Positions 19,054 to 28,410 of a stretch of 50,984 bases of DNA are shown in pieces. The notes below the pieces were generated by a model, which was not told where the DNA came from, ran no database searches, and saw nothing but the letters and a program-made list of their open reading frames with translations. Source of the stretch: Pantoea septica (GTDB taxonomy: Bacteria > Pseudomonadota > Gammaproteobacteria > Enterobacterales > Enterobacteriaceae); assembly GCF_002095575.1 (NCBI RefSeq), contig NZ_MLJJ01000027.1, positions 1 through 50,984 on the forward strand. Reading direction: 5' to 3'. Within the stretch, counting starts at the first letter, position 1. Every line of letters starts with the position of its first letter. The position numbers and the translations under genes were made by a program.

Positions 19054-19213
19054 CTACTTACCAGATTCGTAAGCCATCAAAGCAGCCACCTCGCGCTGGT
19101 TGTCCCGGTAGCGGATTTCGCACAGCGATTTCCGCGTCAGCCAGGTAAAGATTAAAAGTGTGAGACACACCAGTAATACGCAAAAAAACCAGCGTTAGCT
19201 GTGGCAATTTCAT
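19054..19213 (-). pseudogene. hok: hok/gef-family type I toxin gene with one-base frameshift
   Basis: ATG 19213 has AAGGAGG upstream. The frame begins [10 protein letters not shown], then goes out of register at a run of seven T's (A's on the plus strand, 19182-19188). Removing one T gives exactly 52 residues ending ...[22 protein letters not shown] at TAG 19054-19056, the same length and ending as plasmid R1 Hok. Hok is a small membrane-depolarising peptide controlled by Sok antisense RNA. As written, translation would give an unrelated tail. The mRNA architecture around it is well kept (5' GGCGCTTGAGG, 3' GAAGGCGGGG hairpin, terminator). I found no mok frame with a standard start. Confidence 0.88.
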
Positions 19214-19254
19214 GGTCACTCCTCCTTGCGCAGAGCGCGGTAAGAGGCTACCCT

Positions 19255-19320
19255 GCTGTTGTTCGGACAGTGGGGCAGCCTCGTGGGTTAATGAAAATTA
19301 ACTACGGGGCTTTCTCTTTT
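19255..19320 (+). ncRNA. Sok-like antisense RNA of the hok locus (approximate ends)
   Basis: The plus strand at 19278-19320 is GCCTCGT...ACGGGGC followed by TTTCTCTTTT, a long stem-loop with a GAAA loop. It closely matches the terminator hairpin of chromosomal Sok RNAs such as SokC. It lies antisense to the hok leader, between the hok promoter and hok start. The 3' end is clear; the 5' end is a guess. Confidence 0.7.
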
Positions 19321-19376
19321 CTGCCTCACAATCAGCTTGCCGATCGCTCAAGGCAGAAACCTCAAGCGCCGTCGCG

Positions 19377-19404
19377 ATTATACCCGCTTCTCTTTCCTGC
19401 CCAA
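19377..19404 (-). promoter_or_regulatory. hok mRNA promoter
   Basis: Minus strand -35 TTGGGC (19399-19404) and -10 TATAAT (19377-19382), 16 bp apart. The transcript would begin near GGCGCTTGAGG, the 5' end typical of hok mRNAs, whose complement later in the RNA keeps the message inactive. Confidence 0.7.
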
Positions 19405-19485
19405 CCGGCACGCCGCTACTTAGCGACCCGCTTCCCATACGCTTCTGCAATTGCCGCCACGCTTACACTTTATTGTGCGCCAAAT

Positions 19486-19513
19486 AAAAAACCCCGCGCC
19501 GGAGCGCAGGGTT
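19486..19513 (-). terminator. gcd terminator
   Basis: Stem AACCCTGCGC/GCGCGGGGTT with one mismatch and a four-base loop, followed on the minus strand by six T's. It lies 20 bp beyond the gcd stop. Confidence 0.85.
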
Positions 19514-19533
19514 TTGTTGATAACGCTTTGCCG

Positions 19534-21966
19534 TTACGGCAGCGCGTAGGCAATCACGTAATCGCCGCGATCCGGCGACTGACGCGCGCCGCCTGCGGAG
19601 ATCAGGATGTACTGTTTGCCGTTTTTCGGTGAAACATAGCTGATCGGACCGCCCTGGCTACCGACCGGCAGACGGGCTTTCCATACTTCCTTACCAGTAG
19701 AGCTGTCGAAGGCGCGCAGGTAGTAGTCCTGCGTACCGGCAATAAACACCAGCCCGCCCTGCGTTGCCAGGGTACCGCCGAGGGTCGGCATGCCTATCGG
19801 CATCTGCGCGCGCATTTTAATACCGAACGGACCGGTATCCTGCACCGTACCGACCGGAACCTGCCAGACGATTTTACGCGTCTTCATATCGATCGCCGAC
19901 AGCGTGCCGAAAGGCGGCGCCTGGCAAGGAATGCCCAGCGGCGACATAAAGCGGTTTTTGTTAACCGCGTACGGCGTGCCTTTTAGCGGCACCGCGCCCA
20001 TGCCGGTATTGATCGCTTCGCCGCCGTTGCTGCCGCGAGAGATGCTGTTGGTGTCAGCCGGGATCATCTGCACCCACAGGCCGAGACGCATATCGTTGAC
20101 GAACATGTACTGGTTGTTCGGATCGAACGACATGCTGCCCCAGTTCATGCCGCCAAGGGAACCCGGGAAGCTGAGCGACTTGTCGGTATCCGGCACGGTG
20201 AACAGGCCGTTGTAACGCATCGATTTAAAGGCGATGCGGCACGCCAGCTGATCGAACGGCGTTGCGCCCCACATGTCTGACTCGGTCAGCGTCTGGTTGC
20301 CGATCTGCGGCATCTCGGTCGAATGCGGCTGCGTTTTTGTGTATTGCTCGTTCGGGATATGGCCCTGCGGCATCGGCAGCTCTTCGACTTTCGTCAGCGG
20401 CTTGCCGGTTTCGCGATCCAGCACGAAGATCATGCCGGTTTTCCCGCCGATCACCACCGCAGGTTTGGTGGTGCCGTCCTTCATCGGGAAATCGACCAGG
20501 CTCGGCTGCATCGGCAGATCGAAGTCCCACAGATCGTTATGCACGGTCTGGTAGACCCACTTCTCTTTGCCCGTGGTCGCATCCAGCGCCAGAACGGACG
20601 CGCCATATTTATGGTCCAGCTCGGTGCGGTTCGCGCCCCACAGATCCACCGAGGAGCTGCCCATCGGGATGAATACCGTGTTCATCGCCGGATCGTAGGA
20701 CATCGGCGCCCAGGAGTTCGGGGTGCTGCGTTTGTAGTTCTGGCCCGGCATCAGCACGGCGTTCGGATCGACGTTGCCCGGGTCAAACGCCCAGCGCTGC
20801 TTGCCGGTGATCACATCGAAACCGCGCAGCACGCCGCCCGGCATATCCGTCTGGACGTTATCCGCGACGCGACCGCCTACTACCACCGTGGTGCCCGCCA
20901 TCGTTGGCGCTGACGTCAGCTGGTATTTCGGATCCTGCGCTTCGCCCAGGCCCTCTTTCAGGTTAACGATACCGTGGTCGCCGAAGTTTTCGCAGAACTC
21001 GCCGTTGTCGGCGTTGATCGCGATCAGACGCGCGTCGATGGTATTCATCAGAATACGACGCTGGCAGGTGTCGCCCGCCGCCAGGCTGACTGCCGGTACC
21101 GGCGTCGAGCCGGGCTTGCTCGGCTGCGCCAGCGGTTTAGTGGCGTCAAAATAGGCCAGACCGCGGCAGCGCGGCCAGACTTCTGCCTGCGCGTTGATTT
21201 CGCGTTTCCAGATCTGCTTGCCGCTGTCCGCTTCCACCGCAATCACGTTGTTGTGCGGCGTACAGAGATAGAGCGTGTTGCCAATCTGCAGCGGCGTTTG
21301 CTGATCTTCCGCTCCGTTGCCGGTCGGGCTGATCGGCGTATCGCCAGTGTGGAAGGTCCAGGCCACTTTAAGATCTTTCACGTTGTCACGGGTGATCTGG
21401 TCGATGGCGGCAAAACGGTCGCCGCCCGGCGTGCGGCCATAGTTATTCCAGTCCTGCTGCGGTTTGCTCTTATCGACCGGGATCAGCGGCAGCGCTTTGC
21501 CGGTAAAGGCCACGGTGGGATGCGGCTGGAACATCTGCACCAGCGTGCCGACCATGCCGACGGCGATGATGGCGGAAAGCGCATAAGAGACTTTCGCCAG
21601 CGAGGATTTGCCTTCGCGCTTGCGCAGCGCAGGCCAGGTCAGAAATGCCAGCAGCATCAGACCCGACGGCACCATCAGGCGCGATACCAGCGGCCAGAAC
21701 GACCAGCCCGCGTCCGCCAGCGCCCAAATCAGCGTGCCGACGAAGACCAGAATAAACAGCACAACGGCTGAGGACTTGCGGCGGAAGAACTGGATCGCCG
21801 ACAGCAGCGTCACAATGCCAGCAATCAGGAAATACCAGCTACCGCCCAGCGAGACCAGCTTGCCGCCGCCAATAGCAAAGAACAGGCCGATTGCCAGCAG
21901 CACCAGCCCCAGCAAAATCGACCAGATACCCAACCCTTTGCCGGATCGGGAAGATGTTTCAGCCAT
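19534..21966 (-). CDS. gcd: Membrane-bound PQQ-dependent glucose dehydrogenase
   Basis: Oxidises glucose to gluconolactone in the periplasm and passes electrons to ubiquinone. The 810 residues (E. coli Gcd 796) start with about five membrane helices (residues 10-150), then an eight-bladed PQQ propeller. The HNDLWDFDLP motif holds the catalytic aspartate, and IGGKTGMIFVLDR the lysine that contacts PQQ. The C-terminus GDYVIAYALP is typical. In plant-associated Erwiniaceae this enzyme produces gluconic acid and solubilises phosphate. PQQ synthesis genes are not in the window. It is a single gene with a long upstream region containing a palindrome. Confidence 0.97.
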   Translation of the reverse strand: MAETSSRSGKGLGIWSILLGLVLLAIGLFFAIGGGKLVSLGGSWYFLIAGIVTLLSAIQFFRRKSSAVVLFILVFVGTLIWALADAGWSFWPLVSRLMVPSGLMLLAFLTWPALRKREGKSSLAKVSYALSAIIAVGMVGTLVQMFQPHPTVAFTGKALPLIPVDKSKPQQDWNNYGRTPGGDRFAAIDQITRDNVKDLKVAWTFHTGDTPISPTGNGAEDQQTPLQIGNTLYLCTPHNNVIAVEADSGKQIWKREINAQAEVWPRCRGLAYFDATKPLAQPSKPGSTPVPAVSLAAGDTCQRRILMNTIDARLIAINADNGEFCENFGDHGIVNLKEGLGEAQDPKYQLTSAPTMAGTTVVVGGRVADNVQTDMPGGVLRGFDVITGKQRWAFDPGNVDPNAVLMPGQNYKRSTPNSWAPMSYDPAMNTVFIPMGSSSVDLWGANRTELDHKYGASVLALDATTGKEKWVYQTVHNDLWDFDLPMQPSLVDFPMKDGTTKPAVVIGGKTGMIFVLDRETGKPLTKVEELPMPQGHIPNEQYTKTQPHSTEMPQIGNQTLTESDMWGATPFDQLACRIAFKSMRYNGLFTVPDTDKSLSFPGSLGGMNWGSMSFDPNNQYMFVNDMRLGLWVQMIPADTNSISRGSNGGEAINTGMGAVPLKGTPYAVNKNRFMSPLGIPCQAPPFGTLSAIDMKTRKIVWQVPVGTVQDTGPFGIKMRAQMPIGMPTLGGTLATQGGLVFIAGTQDYYLRAFDSSTGKEVWKARLPVGSQGGPISYVSPKNGKQYILISAGGARQSPDRGDYVIAYALP

Positions 21967-22336
21967 AACACTTACTCTCCTGAAAAAATAAAGCCACCGC
22001 GCCTCAGCCTTCTGAAGCGTGACGACGTCTGATGCGTCGGATATCGCTTTATTTCAATTCGTAATGGTACGGACCCATGTCCGGGATGCAGGCATTGTGA
22101 GCAAGGAGGCACTGAGGCGTGGTCGCTCCCGTCGCAATACGGGGCAGGATTGTACCACCTGGTACATTATGAGGTGAACATCTATAACGTGAAGTACACG
22201 TGGCAATAGCATTTTTGCTACAAACTCAGCGCTAAGCCGCTCAATTTTTATGCTCCGTGGCGCAGGCCTGAGGTTAACCGCAAAAGTAGGCAAATGCGTT
22301 AACAGTACGTTCTCTCTTGTCCGCACCTGAAAATAA
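21967..22336. other. Long gcd-der intergenic region
   Basis: About 370 bp of AT-richer sequence upstream of gcd. Besides the palindrome at 22151-22166 I see no convincing gene; a 90-residue frame here has no family pattern. It most likely holds the gcd promoter and control sites. Confidence 0.5.
22151..22166. promoter_or_regulatory. Candidate operator upstream of gcd
   Basis: TGTACCA-CC-TGGTACA, a perfect seven-base inverted repeat with a two-base centre, 185 bp before the gcd start. The TGGTAC/GTACCA half-sites resemble those of GntR-family repressors. The regulator is unknown. Confidence 0.45.
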
Positions 22337-22360
22337 AAAAGGGACCTTTCGGTCCCTTTT
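22337..22360. terminator. der terminator
   Basis: AAAAGGGACC-TTTC-GGTCCCTTTT, a ten-base perfect stem directly after the der stop. It is symmetrical, so it could stop transcription from both directions. Confidence 0.9.
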
Positions 22361-22362
22361 GT

Positions 22363-23853
22363 TTAACGCTTGTTCTTCTTCAGATGCGAAAGCAGACGCT
22401 TACGCTTACGCTGCTGCGTCGGCGTCAGCAAGTTGCGCTTGCCTGCAAAGGGGTTATCGCCCTCTTTGAACTGAATGCGGATCGGCGTGCCCATCACGTT
22501 AAGCGAACGACGGAAGTAGTTCATCAGATAGCGCTTGTAGGAGTCAGGCAAATCTTTCACCTGGTTGCCGTGGATCACCACGATCGGCGGGTTGTAACCG
22601 CCGGCATGCGCATACTTCAGCTTCACGCGGCGACCGCGCACCAGCGGCGGCTGGTGGTCTTCGGCGGCCATGTTCATGATGCGCGTCAGCATAGAGGTGT
22701 TAACGCGTTTGGTCGAACAGTCGTAGGCTTCGGTGACCGATTCGAACAGGTTGCCGACGCCGCTGCCGTGCAGCGCAGAGATAAAGTGTACGCGGGCAAA
22801 GTCGATAAAGCCGAGACGATAGTCCAGCGTCTCTTTGACCTCGTCCTTGATCTCCTGCGTCAGTCCGTCCCACTTATTCACCACGATCACCAGCGAACGA
22901 CCGCTGTTGAGGATGAAGCCGAGCAGCGACAGATCCTGATCGGAGATGCCTTCGCGCGCGTCGATCACCAGTAATACCACGTTGGCGTCTTCAATCGCCT
23001 GCAGGGTTTTAATGACCGAGAATTTTTCCACCGTATCGGTGATTTTGCCGCGCTTACGCACGCCCGCGGTATCAATCAGGATATATTCGCGGTCGTCGCG
23101 CTGCATCGGAATGTAGATGCTGTCGCGCGTGGTGCCCGGCATATCGTAAACCACGACGCGATCTTCGCCGAGAATACGGTTGGTCAGCGTGGATTTGCCG
23201 ACGTTAGGACGACCGACGATAGCCAGCTTAATCGGCAGACCGGTGGGATCGAACGCCTCTTCTTCCTCTTCTTCCGGCGCTTCGCCGCTCTCTTCCGCCG
23301 CCAGCGCCGCCCAGTAGGCTTCGTTCTCGTCTTCTTCAGTGACTTCACGCGGATCGACTTCGTCCATCCACGGCAGCAAAGCGGTTTCCAGCAGGCTGGT
23401 TACGCCGCGACCATGGGACGCTGCGATAGCGTGAATCTCTCCCAGACCGAGCGAGTAGAAGTCGAGTACCGCGGAATCGGGATCGAGGCCGTCGGTTTTA
23501 TTCGCCACCAGGAACGTCGGCTTCTGGCGCGAGCGAATATGGTTAGCGATCTGCTTGTCCGCCGGCATCACGCCCGCGCGCGCATCCACCATAAACAGCA
23601 CCACATCCGCCTCTTCAATCGCCAGCAGCGACTGTTCAGCCATACGCGTTTCGACGCCCTCTTCAGTGCCGTCGATACCGCCGGTATCAATAACAATAAA
23701 TTCGCGCCCTTCCACTTCGGCGCGACCATATTTGCGATCGCGAGTCAGTCCAGGAAAATCCGCCACCAGCGCATCACGAGTGCGCGTTAAGCGGTTAAAC
23801 AGCGTGGATTTCCCCACATTGGGACGCCCAACCAGCGCGACCACAGGTATCAT
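22363..23853 (-). CDS. der: GTPase Der (EngA), ribosome assembly
   Basis: Essential tandem-domain GTPase that acts in 50S subunit maturation. The 496 residues (E. coli 490) contain two G domains, each with [10 protein letters not shown] (near residues 8 and 213), the NKTD/NKWD base-recognition motifs, and a KH-like C-terminal domain ending in a basic tail ([17 protein letters not shown]). An acidic linker (EEEEEEAFD, near residue 198) between the G domains accounts for the extra length. It follows bamB, as in E. coli. Confidence 0.98.
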   Translation of the reverse strand: MIPVVALVGRPNVGKSTLFNRLTRTRDALVADFPGLTRDRKYGRAEVEGREFIVIDTGGIDGTEEGVETRMAEQSLLAIEEADVVLFMVDARAGVMPADKQIANHIRSRQKPTFLVANKTDGLDPDSAVLDFYSLGLGEIHAIAASHGRGVTSLLETALLPWMDEVDPREVTEEDENEAYWAALAAEESGEAPEEEEEEAFDPTGLPIKLAIVGRPNVGKSTLTNRILGEDRVVVYDMPGTTRDSIYIPMQRDDREYILIDTAGVRKRGKITDTVEKFSVIKTLQAIEDANVVLLVIDAREGISDQDLSLLGFILNSGRSLVIVVNKWDGLTQEIKDEVKETLDYRLGFIDFARVHFISALHGSGVGNLFESVTEAYDCSTKRVNTSMLTRIMNMAAEDHQPPLVRGRRVKLKYAHAGGYNPPIVVIHGNQVKDLPDSYKRYLMNYFRRSLNVMGTPIRIQFKEGDNPFAGKRNLLTPTQQRKRKRLLSHLKKNKR

Positions 23854-23962
23854 AACAGTGCCTCAATAAAAAAATTAATCGCCCGAATGGCGTGATTATA
23901 ACGGTTTTAACCGCCGGGTTCAGGCTGAAGGCGCTAAGAATATCATGCCTGACTAAAAACGA

Positions 23963-23990
23963 AACGGCTCCTGACGCGTCAGGAGCCGTT
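23963..23990 (-). terminator. bamB terminator
   Basis: A perfect 28-base palindrome, AACGGCTCCTGA-CGCG-TCAGGAGCCGTT, 28 bp after the bamB stop. The minus-strand continuation TTTCGTTTTTAG is T-rich, so it should end the bamB transcript before der. Confidence 0.8.
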
Positions 23991-24017
23991 ATACGGAAGG
24001 CAAATCCCGGTGGCGCG

Positions 24018-25199
24018 TTAACGCGTAATCGCGTAAACCTCGCCGCCTTTGGCCTGAATGATCAGCTTATCGCTGGCGACGACCGGCTCGGTCTGGAAGC
24101 CATCGCTGTCGACTTTCTGCTGCGCCACGAAACGACCGTCCGTGGTATTGAGCCAGTGCAGATAGCCTTCGCTGTCGCCTACCACCAGATAGCCGTTATA
24201 GAGCACCGGCGCAGTCAGGTTGCGGTGCAGCAGATCGCTTTGACGCCAGATGGCGACGCCGCCGTCGGCATTCAGCGCGATGACGCGGTCATCCTGATCC
24301 ACCAGATAGATGCGGCCGGCATCGACGATCAGATCTTTCACGCCGCCGATTTCACGCTTCCACAGGATCTGGCCAGAACGCAGATCGAGCGCGGTCAGGT
24401 TGCCGTTATACGCCAGCGCGTAAACCACGCCGTTGACGATAACCGGCGTCGTATCGACGTCGTTCAGGCGATCGATTTCGGTCGCGCCGCTCGGCTGTGA
24501 GATACGCTGCTGCCAGATAAGCTGACCCTGATTCATAATGACCGCGCTGACGCGGCCGTTATCGCCGCCGACAATTGCGCCGCCGAACGCGGTCGCTGGC
24601 GCGGATTCGCCGCGCAGCGACAGCGCAGGCATGTCGAGGTTAACGCTCCACTTCACCGCGCCGCTGCTCTGATCCAGTCCCTGCAGCATGCCGTTGCTGG
24701 TATGCACCAGCACCAGGCCGTCGCTCACCACCGGACGCGACAGCGCTTCGCCAGCTACTTTGGTCTGCCAGGCGATGCTGCCGTCGCTGCTGTTCAAGGC
24801 GAACAGCTGACCGCGCTCGCTGCCGATATAAAGGCGATCGCCCGCAGCGGTCACGCCGCCTGAGAGCAGAGCTGAGATGTTTTTCGAGAAGAAGCCGGTT
24901 TTCTCAGAGAGATCGACTTTCCATTTTTCTTTGCCGTTGGAGGCGTCCAGCGCTTTTACCACGCCGAAACGATCCGCCGCAAATACGGTATCGTCCTGCC
25001 ATGCCGGATGCAGGTTAGAGTAGAAATCGCCAATGCCGTCGCCGACCGACGTGCTCCACACTTCCTGGGGATTAAACTGGTTTTCCACCTTTGGCAGCGG
25101 GGCCATTTTCACTACATCTTCTTCGCCGCTGAACAGCGAACAACCGCTGAGCAAAGTGACTGAAATCAGTCCTGGCAGCAGGTATTTACGTAATTCCAT
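24018..25199 (-). CDS. bamB: Outer-membrane protein assembly factor BamB
   Basis: Lipoprotein of the BAM complex, on the periplasmic face of the outer membrane, where it scaffolds BamA. The 393 residues (E. coli 392) have a lipoprotein signal with lipobox LLSGC (C20), then eight beta-propeller blades with the recurrent ALD..G...W pattern (ALDASNGKEKWKVDL, ALDLRSGQILWKREI). It starts 19 bp after yfgM in a yfgM-bamB arrangement. Confidence 0.97.
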   Translation of the reverse strand: MELRKYLLPGLISVTLLSGCSLFSGEEDVVKMAPLPKVENQFNPQEVWSTSVGDGIGDFYSNLHPAWQDDTVFAADRFGVVKALDASNGKEKWKVDLSEKTGFFSKNISALLSGGVTAAGDRLYIGSERGQLFALNSSDGSIAWQTKVAGEALSRPVVSDGLVLVHTSNGMLQGLDQSSGAVKWSVNLDMPALSLRGESAPATAFGGAIVGGDNGRVSAVIMNQGQLIWQQRISQPSGATEIDRLNDVDTTPVIVNGVVYALAYNGNLTALDLRSGQILWKREIGGVKDLIVDAGRIYLVDQDDRVIALNADGGVAIWRQSDLLHRNLTAPVLYNGYLVVGDSEGYLHWLNTTDGRFVAQQKVDSDGFQTEPVVASDKLIIQAKGGEVYAITR

Positions 25200-25218
25200 G
25201 CGCTCTCTCTTGACTGGC

Positions 25219-25836
25219 TTAGCTTAAGTTATTCATCTTCATCTGCATCATTTGCTTCAGCGCCGGAGAAGCGTCTGATTCGACACCTTTGCTCCACGCC
25301 TCGCGCGCGCCCTGCTTATCGCCTTTGCTCAGCAGCGCTTCGCCGCGAATATCCGCCACAATGGCTGTCCAGCCATCGCCCTTGACAGCATCAAGGGTTT
25401 TAAGGGCGGCGTCCGCCTGATTCTGTTGCAGTTGAATGCGCGCCAGCCGCAGGTTAATAACCGCCTGCAGATTGGCATCTTTGGTATTCTTCAGACCGTT
25501 TTCCAGCAGGGAAGACGCTTTATCAAGCTGGTTGGCGTCGACATACTGCTTCGCCGCGTCCATCGCCGCCAGCGCACCGTAGGTATTGCTGTTTTCGCTG
25601 ACGAATTTCGCCACCGCATCCAGCGTGGCCGGCTGATCGGCTTTCATAGCGGTCGTCACTTGCTGGTACTGGGCTGAAAGCGCTTTCGACGAACCCTCTT
25701 CGTGACTGGCCCAATAGCGCCAGCCGCCGAGTGCGGCAATACCGATAATCACGCCGACCGCCAGCGCCTTGCCGTTACTGGCAAAAAAGCGGCGTAGCGC
25801 GTCAACCTGCTCGTTTTCGTTGCTATAAACTTCCAC
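25219..25836 (-). CDS. yfgM: YfgM, periplasmic TPR ancillary factor of SecYEG/PpiD
   Basis: A 205-residue protein (E. coli 206) with a short cytoplasmic N-terminus, one membrane helix at about residues 23-43 (GKALAVGVIIGIAALGGWRYW) and a periplasmic TPR-like domain. In E. coli it associates with the translocon and PpiD and helps hand over secreted proteins. It lies between hisS and bamB, 39 bp after hisS. Confidence 0.95.
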   Translation of the reverse strand: MEVYSNENEQVDALRRFFASNGKALAVGVIIGIAALGGWRYWASHEEGSSKALSAQYQQVTTAMKADQPATLDAVAKFVSENSNTYGALAAMDAAKQYVDANQLDKASSLLENGLKNTKDANLQAVINLRLARIQLQQNQADAALKTLDAVKGDGWTAIVADIRGEALLSKGDKQGAREAWSKGVESDASPALKQMMQMKMNNLS

Positions 25837-25875
25837 GCGATCCCTCTCCTTTCTCTGGTTGGTGCCGTGCCACGC

Positions 25876-27150
25876 TTACTTTAACAGCGTGCGCAATGCA
25901 GCAGCAGCCTCAGTCTGCGCCAGCGTTTGCTGATCGCCGCTGCGCAGATCTTTAATCACTACCTGACCGGCTTTTACTTCGTCTTCGCCAACTACCAGCG
26001 CAACGCGAGCGCCCCACTTGTCGGCGCGAGCAAACTGCTTCTTGAAGTTGCCGCCGCCGAAGTTGGTCATCAGCTTCAGTTCCGGCGCTTCGTCGCGCAG
26101 TTTTTCCGCCAGCTGCATCGCAGCGGACTGAACGCCCTGGCCCGAAGCGATAACATAGACATCAACAACGCGCGTCGGTTCAAATTCAGGATTCACCGCC
26201 TGAACCAGCAGCACCAGACGCTCCAGGCCCATGGCGAAACCGACCGCCGGCGTTGCGCGGCCGCCCAGCTGCTCGACCAGGCCGTCGTAGCGGCCGCCGC
26301 CGCACACCGTGCCCTGCGCGCCGAGGCTCTCGGTCACCCATTCGAAAACGGTGCGGTTGTAGTAGTCGAGGCCGCGCACCAGACGCTGATTGACGCGATA
26401 GGCGATGCCCGCGTCGTCCAGCAGGGCGCACAGTCCCTGGAAATGTTCGCGCGATTCGTCATCGAGATGATCCATCAGCTGCGGCGCGTCGTTAAGCAGC
26501 GTCTGCACCTCGGGATTTTTGCTGTCGAGCACGCGCAGCGGATTGGTGTACATACGGCGCTTGCTGTCTTCGTCCAGCGTCTCTTTATGCTGCTCGAGGA
26601 AAGCCACCAGCGCTTCGCGATAGTTGGCGCGCGCCTCCAGCGAACCGATGGAGTTGAGCTCCAGACGCACGTGATCGGCGATGCCCAGCGCTTTCCACCA
26701 GCGAGCGGTCAGCATAATCAGCTCGGCGTCCACGTCCGGACCCTGCAGGCCGAACACCTCGGCGCCCAGCTGGTGGAACTGACGATAGCGCCCTTTCTGC
26801 GGACGCTCGTAGCGGAACATCGGTCCCATATACCACAGACGCTGTTCCTGATTGTAGAGCAGGCCATGTTCGATGCCGGCGCGCACGCAGCCTGCGGTGC
26901 CTTCGGGACGCAGCGTCAGGCTTTCGCCGTTGCGGTCGTCAAAGGTGTACATCTCTTTTTCGACCACATCGGTGACTTCACCGATGGCGCGTTTAAACAG
27001 CGGAGTCTGCTCGACGATCGGCATGCGAATTTCGCTATAGCCGTAGCTGGCCAGCACCTGCTTGAGCGTACCTTCAATGCGTTGCCAGATAGCCGTATCC
27101 GCCGGCAGGTAATCGTTCATGCCGCGGATAGCTTGAATATTCTTCGCCAC
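25876..27150 (-). CDS. hisS: Histidyl-tRNA synthetase
   Basis: Charges tRNA-His. The 424 residues equal the E. coli length. Class II motifs are seen: motif 2 in [20 protein letters not shown], the histidine-specific [12 protein letters not shown], and GGGRYDGLV. The C-terminal anticodon-binding domain is alpha/beta. It follows ispG after a terminator-like hairpin, so it probably has its own promoter: TATGAT on the minus strand at 27186-27191, inside the hairpin loop, is a candidate -10. Confidence 0.98.
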   Translation of the reverse strand: MAKNIQAIRGMNDYLPADTAIWQRIEGTLKQVLASYGYSEIRMPIVEQTPLFKRAIGEVTDVVEKEMYTFDDRNGESLTLRPEGTAGCVRAGIEHGLLYNQEQRLWYMGPMFRYERPQKGRYRQFHQLGAEVFGLQGPDVDAELIMLTARWWKALGIADHVRLELNSIGSLEARANYREALVAFLEQHKETLDEDSKRRMYTNPLRVLDSKNPEVQTLLNDAPQLMDHLDDESREHFQGLCALLDDAGIAYRVNQRLVRGLDYYNRTVFEWVTESLGAQGTVCGGGRYDGLVEQLGGRATPAVGFAMGLERLVLLVQAVNPEFEPTRVVDVYVIASGQGVQSAAMQLAEKLRDEAPELKLMTNFGGGNFKKQFARADKWGARVALVVGEDEVKAGQVVIKDLRSGDQQTLAQTEAAAALRTLLK

Positions 27151-27168
27151 GTTAAAATCTCTTAATGC

Positions 27169-27218
27169 AAAAAAACCTGTCCGGCATCATACCTTATGAG
27201 GATGAAACCGCACAGGTT
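27169..27218 (-). terminator. ispG terminator (hisS leader)
   Basis: Stem AACCTGTGCGG/CCGGACAGGTT (27174-27218, one mismatch) with a long loop, followed on the minus strand by T7. It lies 33 bp after the ispG stop and ends within the hisS leader. Confidence 0.7.
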
Positions 27219-27251
27219 CATTGAACAAAGTCGCGCTGGCCGCGCCGACGC

Positions 27252-28373
27252 TTAGTTTTCCAGCTGCTGAACGTTGATGCGACGATTTTCGTCCAGCATG
27301 GTCGCTTTGGCGCGGATGCGCGCTTCCAGCTGATCGATCATATCGTCGTTGTCGAGACGATCGCGCTGGCGCACGCCATCTTCATAGAAGCCGCTTTTCT
27401 TGTTGCCGCCGGTGACGCCCAGCGTCGACACCGTGGCTTCGCCAGGGCCGTTAACCACGCAGCCGATGATCGAGACGTCCATCGGCGTGATGATATCTTC
27501 CAGCCGCTGCTCAAGGGCGTTGACCGTGCCGATAACGTCGAATTCCTGACGCGAACAGGTCGGGCAGGCGATAAAGTTGATGCCGCGCGCGCGAATGCGC
27601 AGCGACTTCAGGATGTCGAAGCCGACCTTCACCTCTTCAATCGGGTCCGCCGCCAGCGAAATACGCAGCGTATCGCCGATGCCCTCTGAGAGCAGCAGCC
27701 CCAGACCGATCGCCGATTTCACCGCGCCGGCGCGCGCGCCGCCCGCCTCGGTAATGCCGAGATGCAGCGGCTGATCGATCTGCTTCGCCAGCAGGCGATA
27801 AGATTCGACGGCCAGGAAGACGTCCGACGCTTTGACGCTCACCTTGAACTGATCGAAGTTGAGGCGATCGAGATGATCGACGTGGCGCATCGCTGACTCC
27901 AGCAGCGCCTGCGGCGTCGGCTCGCCGTACTTTTCCTGCAAATCTTTTTCCAGCGAACCGGCATTCACGCCGATACGGATCGGAATATTATGGTCGCGCG
28001 CGCAGTCCACCACCTGGCGGATACGCTCGTTGTTGCCGATGTTGCCTGGGTTGATACGCAGGCAGTCGACGCCATATTCGGCGACTTTTAGCGCGATGCG
28101 GTAGTCAAAATGGATATCCGCCACCAGCGGCACGTTGACGCGCTGCTTGATCAGTTTGAAAGCTTCGGCGGCATCCATGGTCGGCACGGAGACGCGGACG
28201 ATATCGACGCCGACGCGCTCAAGCGCTTTGATCTGGTTGACCGTGGCGTCTACGTCGGTTGTGCGGGTATTGGTCATCGACTGGACGGCGATAGGCGCGC
28301 CGTCGCCGACCGGCACCTTGCCGACATAAATCCGGGTCGATTTACGACGGATAATGGGTGCTTCGTTATGCAT
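27252..28373 (-). CDS. ispG: 4-hydroxy-3-methylbut-2-enyl diphosphate synthase (flavodoxin), IspG
   Basis: Reduces MEcPP to HMBPP, the penultimate step of the MEP isoprenoid pathway, using a [4Fe-4S] cluster. ATG 28373 gives 373 residues (E. coli 372), beginning [18 protein letters not shown]; an upstream in-frame ATG at 28421 overlaps the end of rodZ and adds unrelated residues. Cluster cysteines are in [11 protein letters not shown] (C270, C273) and [10 protein letters not shown] (C305). Its dependence on Fe-S supply matters here because the isc operon in this window is reduced. Confidence 0.98.
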   Translation of the reverse strand: MHNEAPIIRRKSTRIYVGKVPVGDGAPIAVQSMTNTRTTDVDATVNQIKALERVGVDIVRVSVPTMDAAEAFKLIKQRVNVPLVADIHFDYRIALKVAEYGVDCLRINPGNIGNNERIRQVVDCARDHNIPIRIGVNAGSLEKDLQEKYGEPTPQALLESAMRHVDHLDRLNFDQFKVSVKASDVFLAVESYRLLAKQIDQPLHLGITEAGGARAGAVKSAIGLGLLLSEGIGDTLRISLAADPIEEVKVGFDILKSLRIRARGINFIACPTCSRQEFDVIGTVNALEQRLEDIITPMDVSIIGCVVNGPGEATVSTLGVTGGNKKSGFYEDGVRQRDRLDNDDMIDQLEARIRAKATMLDENRRINVQQLEN

Positions 28374-28410
28374 ATTCTTTCTCCACAATTGCCCCGGGCG
28401 CGATGCAGCG

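Noticed and set aside
19176..19194. Programmed -1 ribosomal frameshift at T-TTT-TTG in hok
   Set aside because: The heptamer is a true slippery form, but a -1 shift leads to a stop after a few codons rather than into the Hok frame; +1 or loss of one T is needed.
22054..22326. 90-codon minus-strand frame between gcd and der
   Set aside because: The translation has no recognisable pattern and crosses the palindrome; the region looks regulatory.
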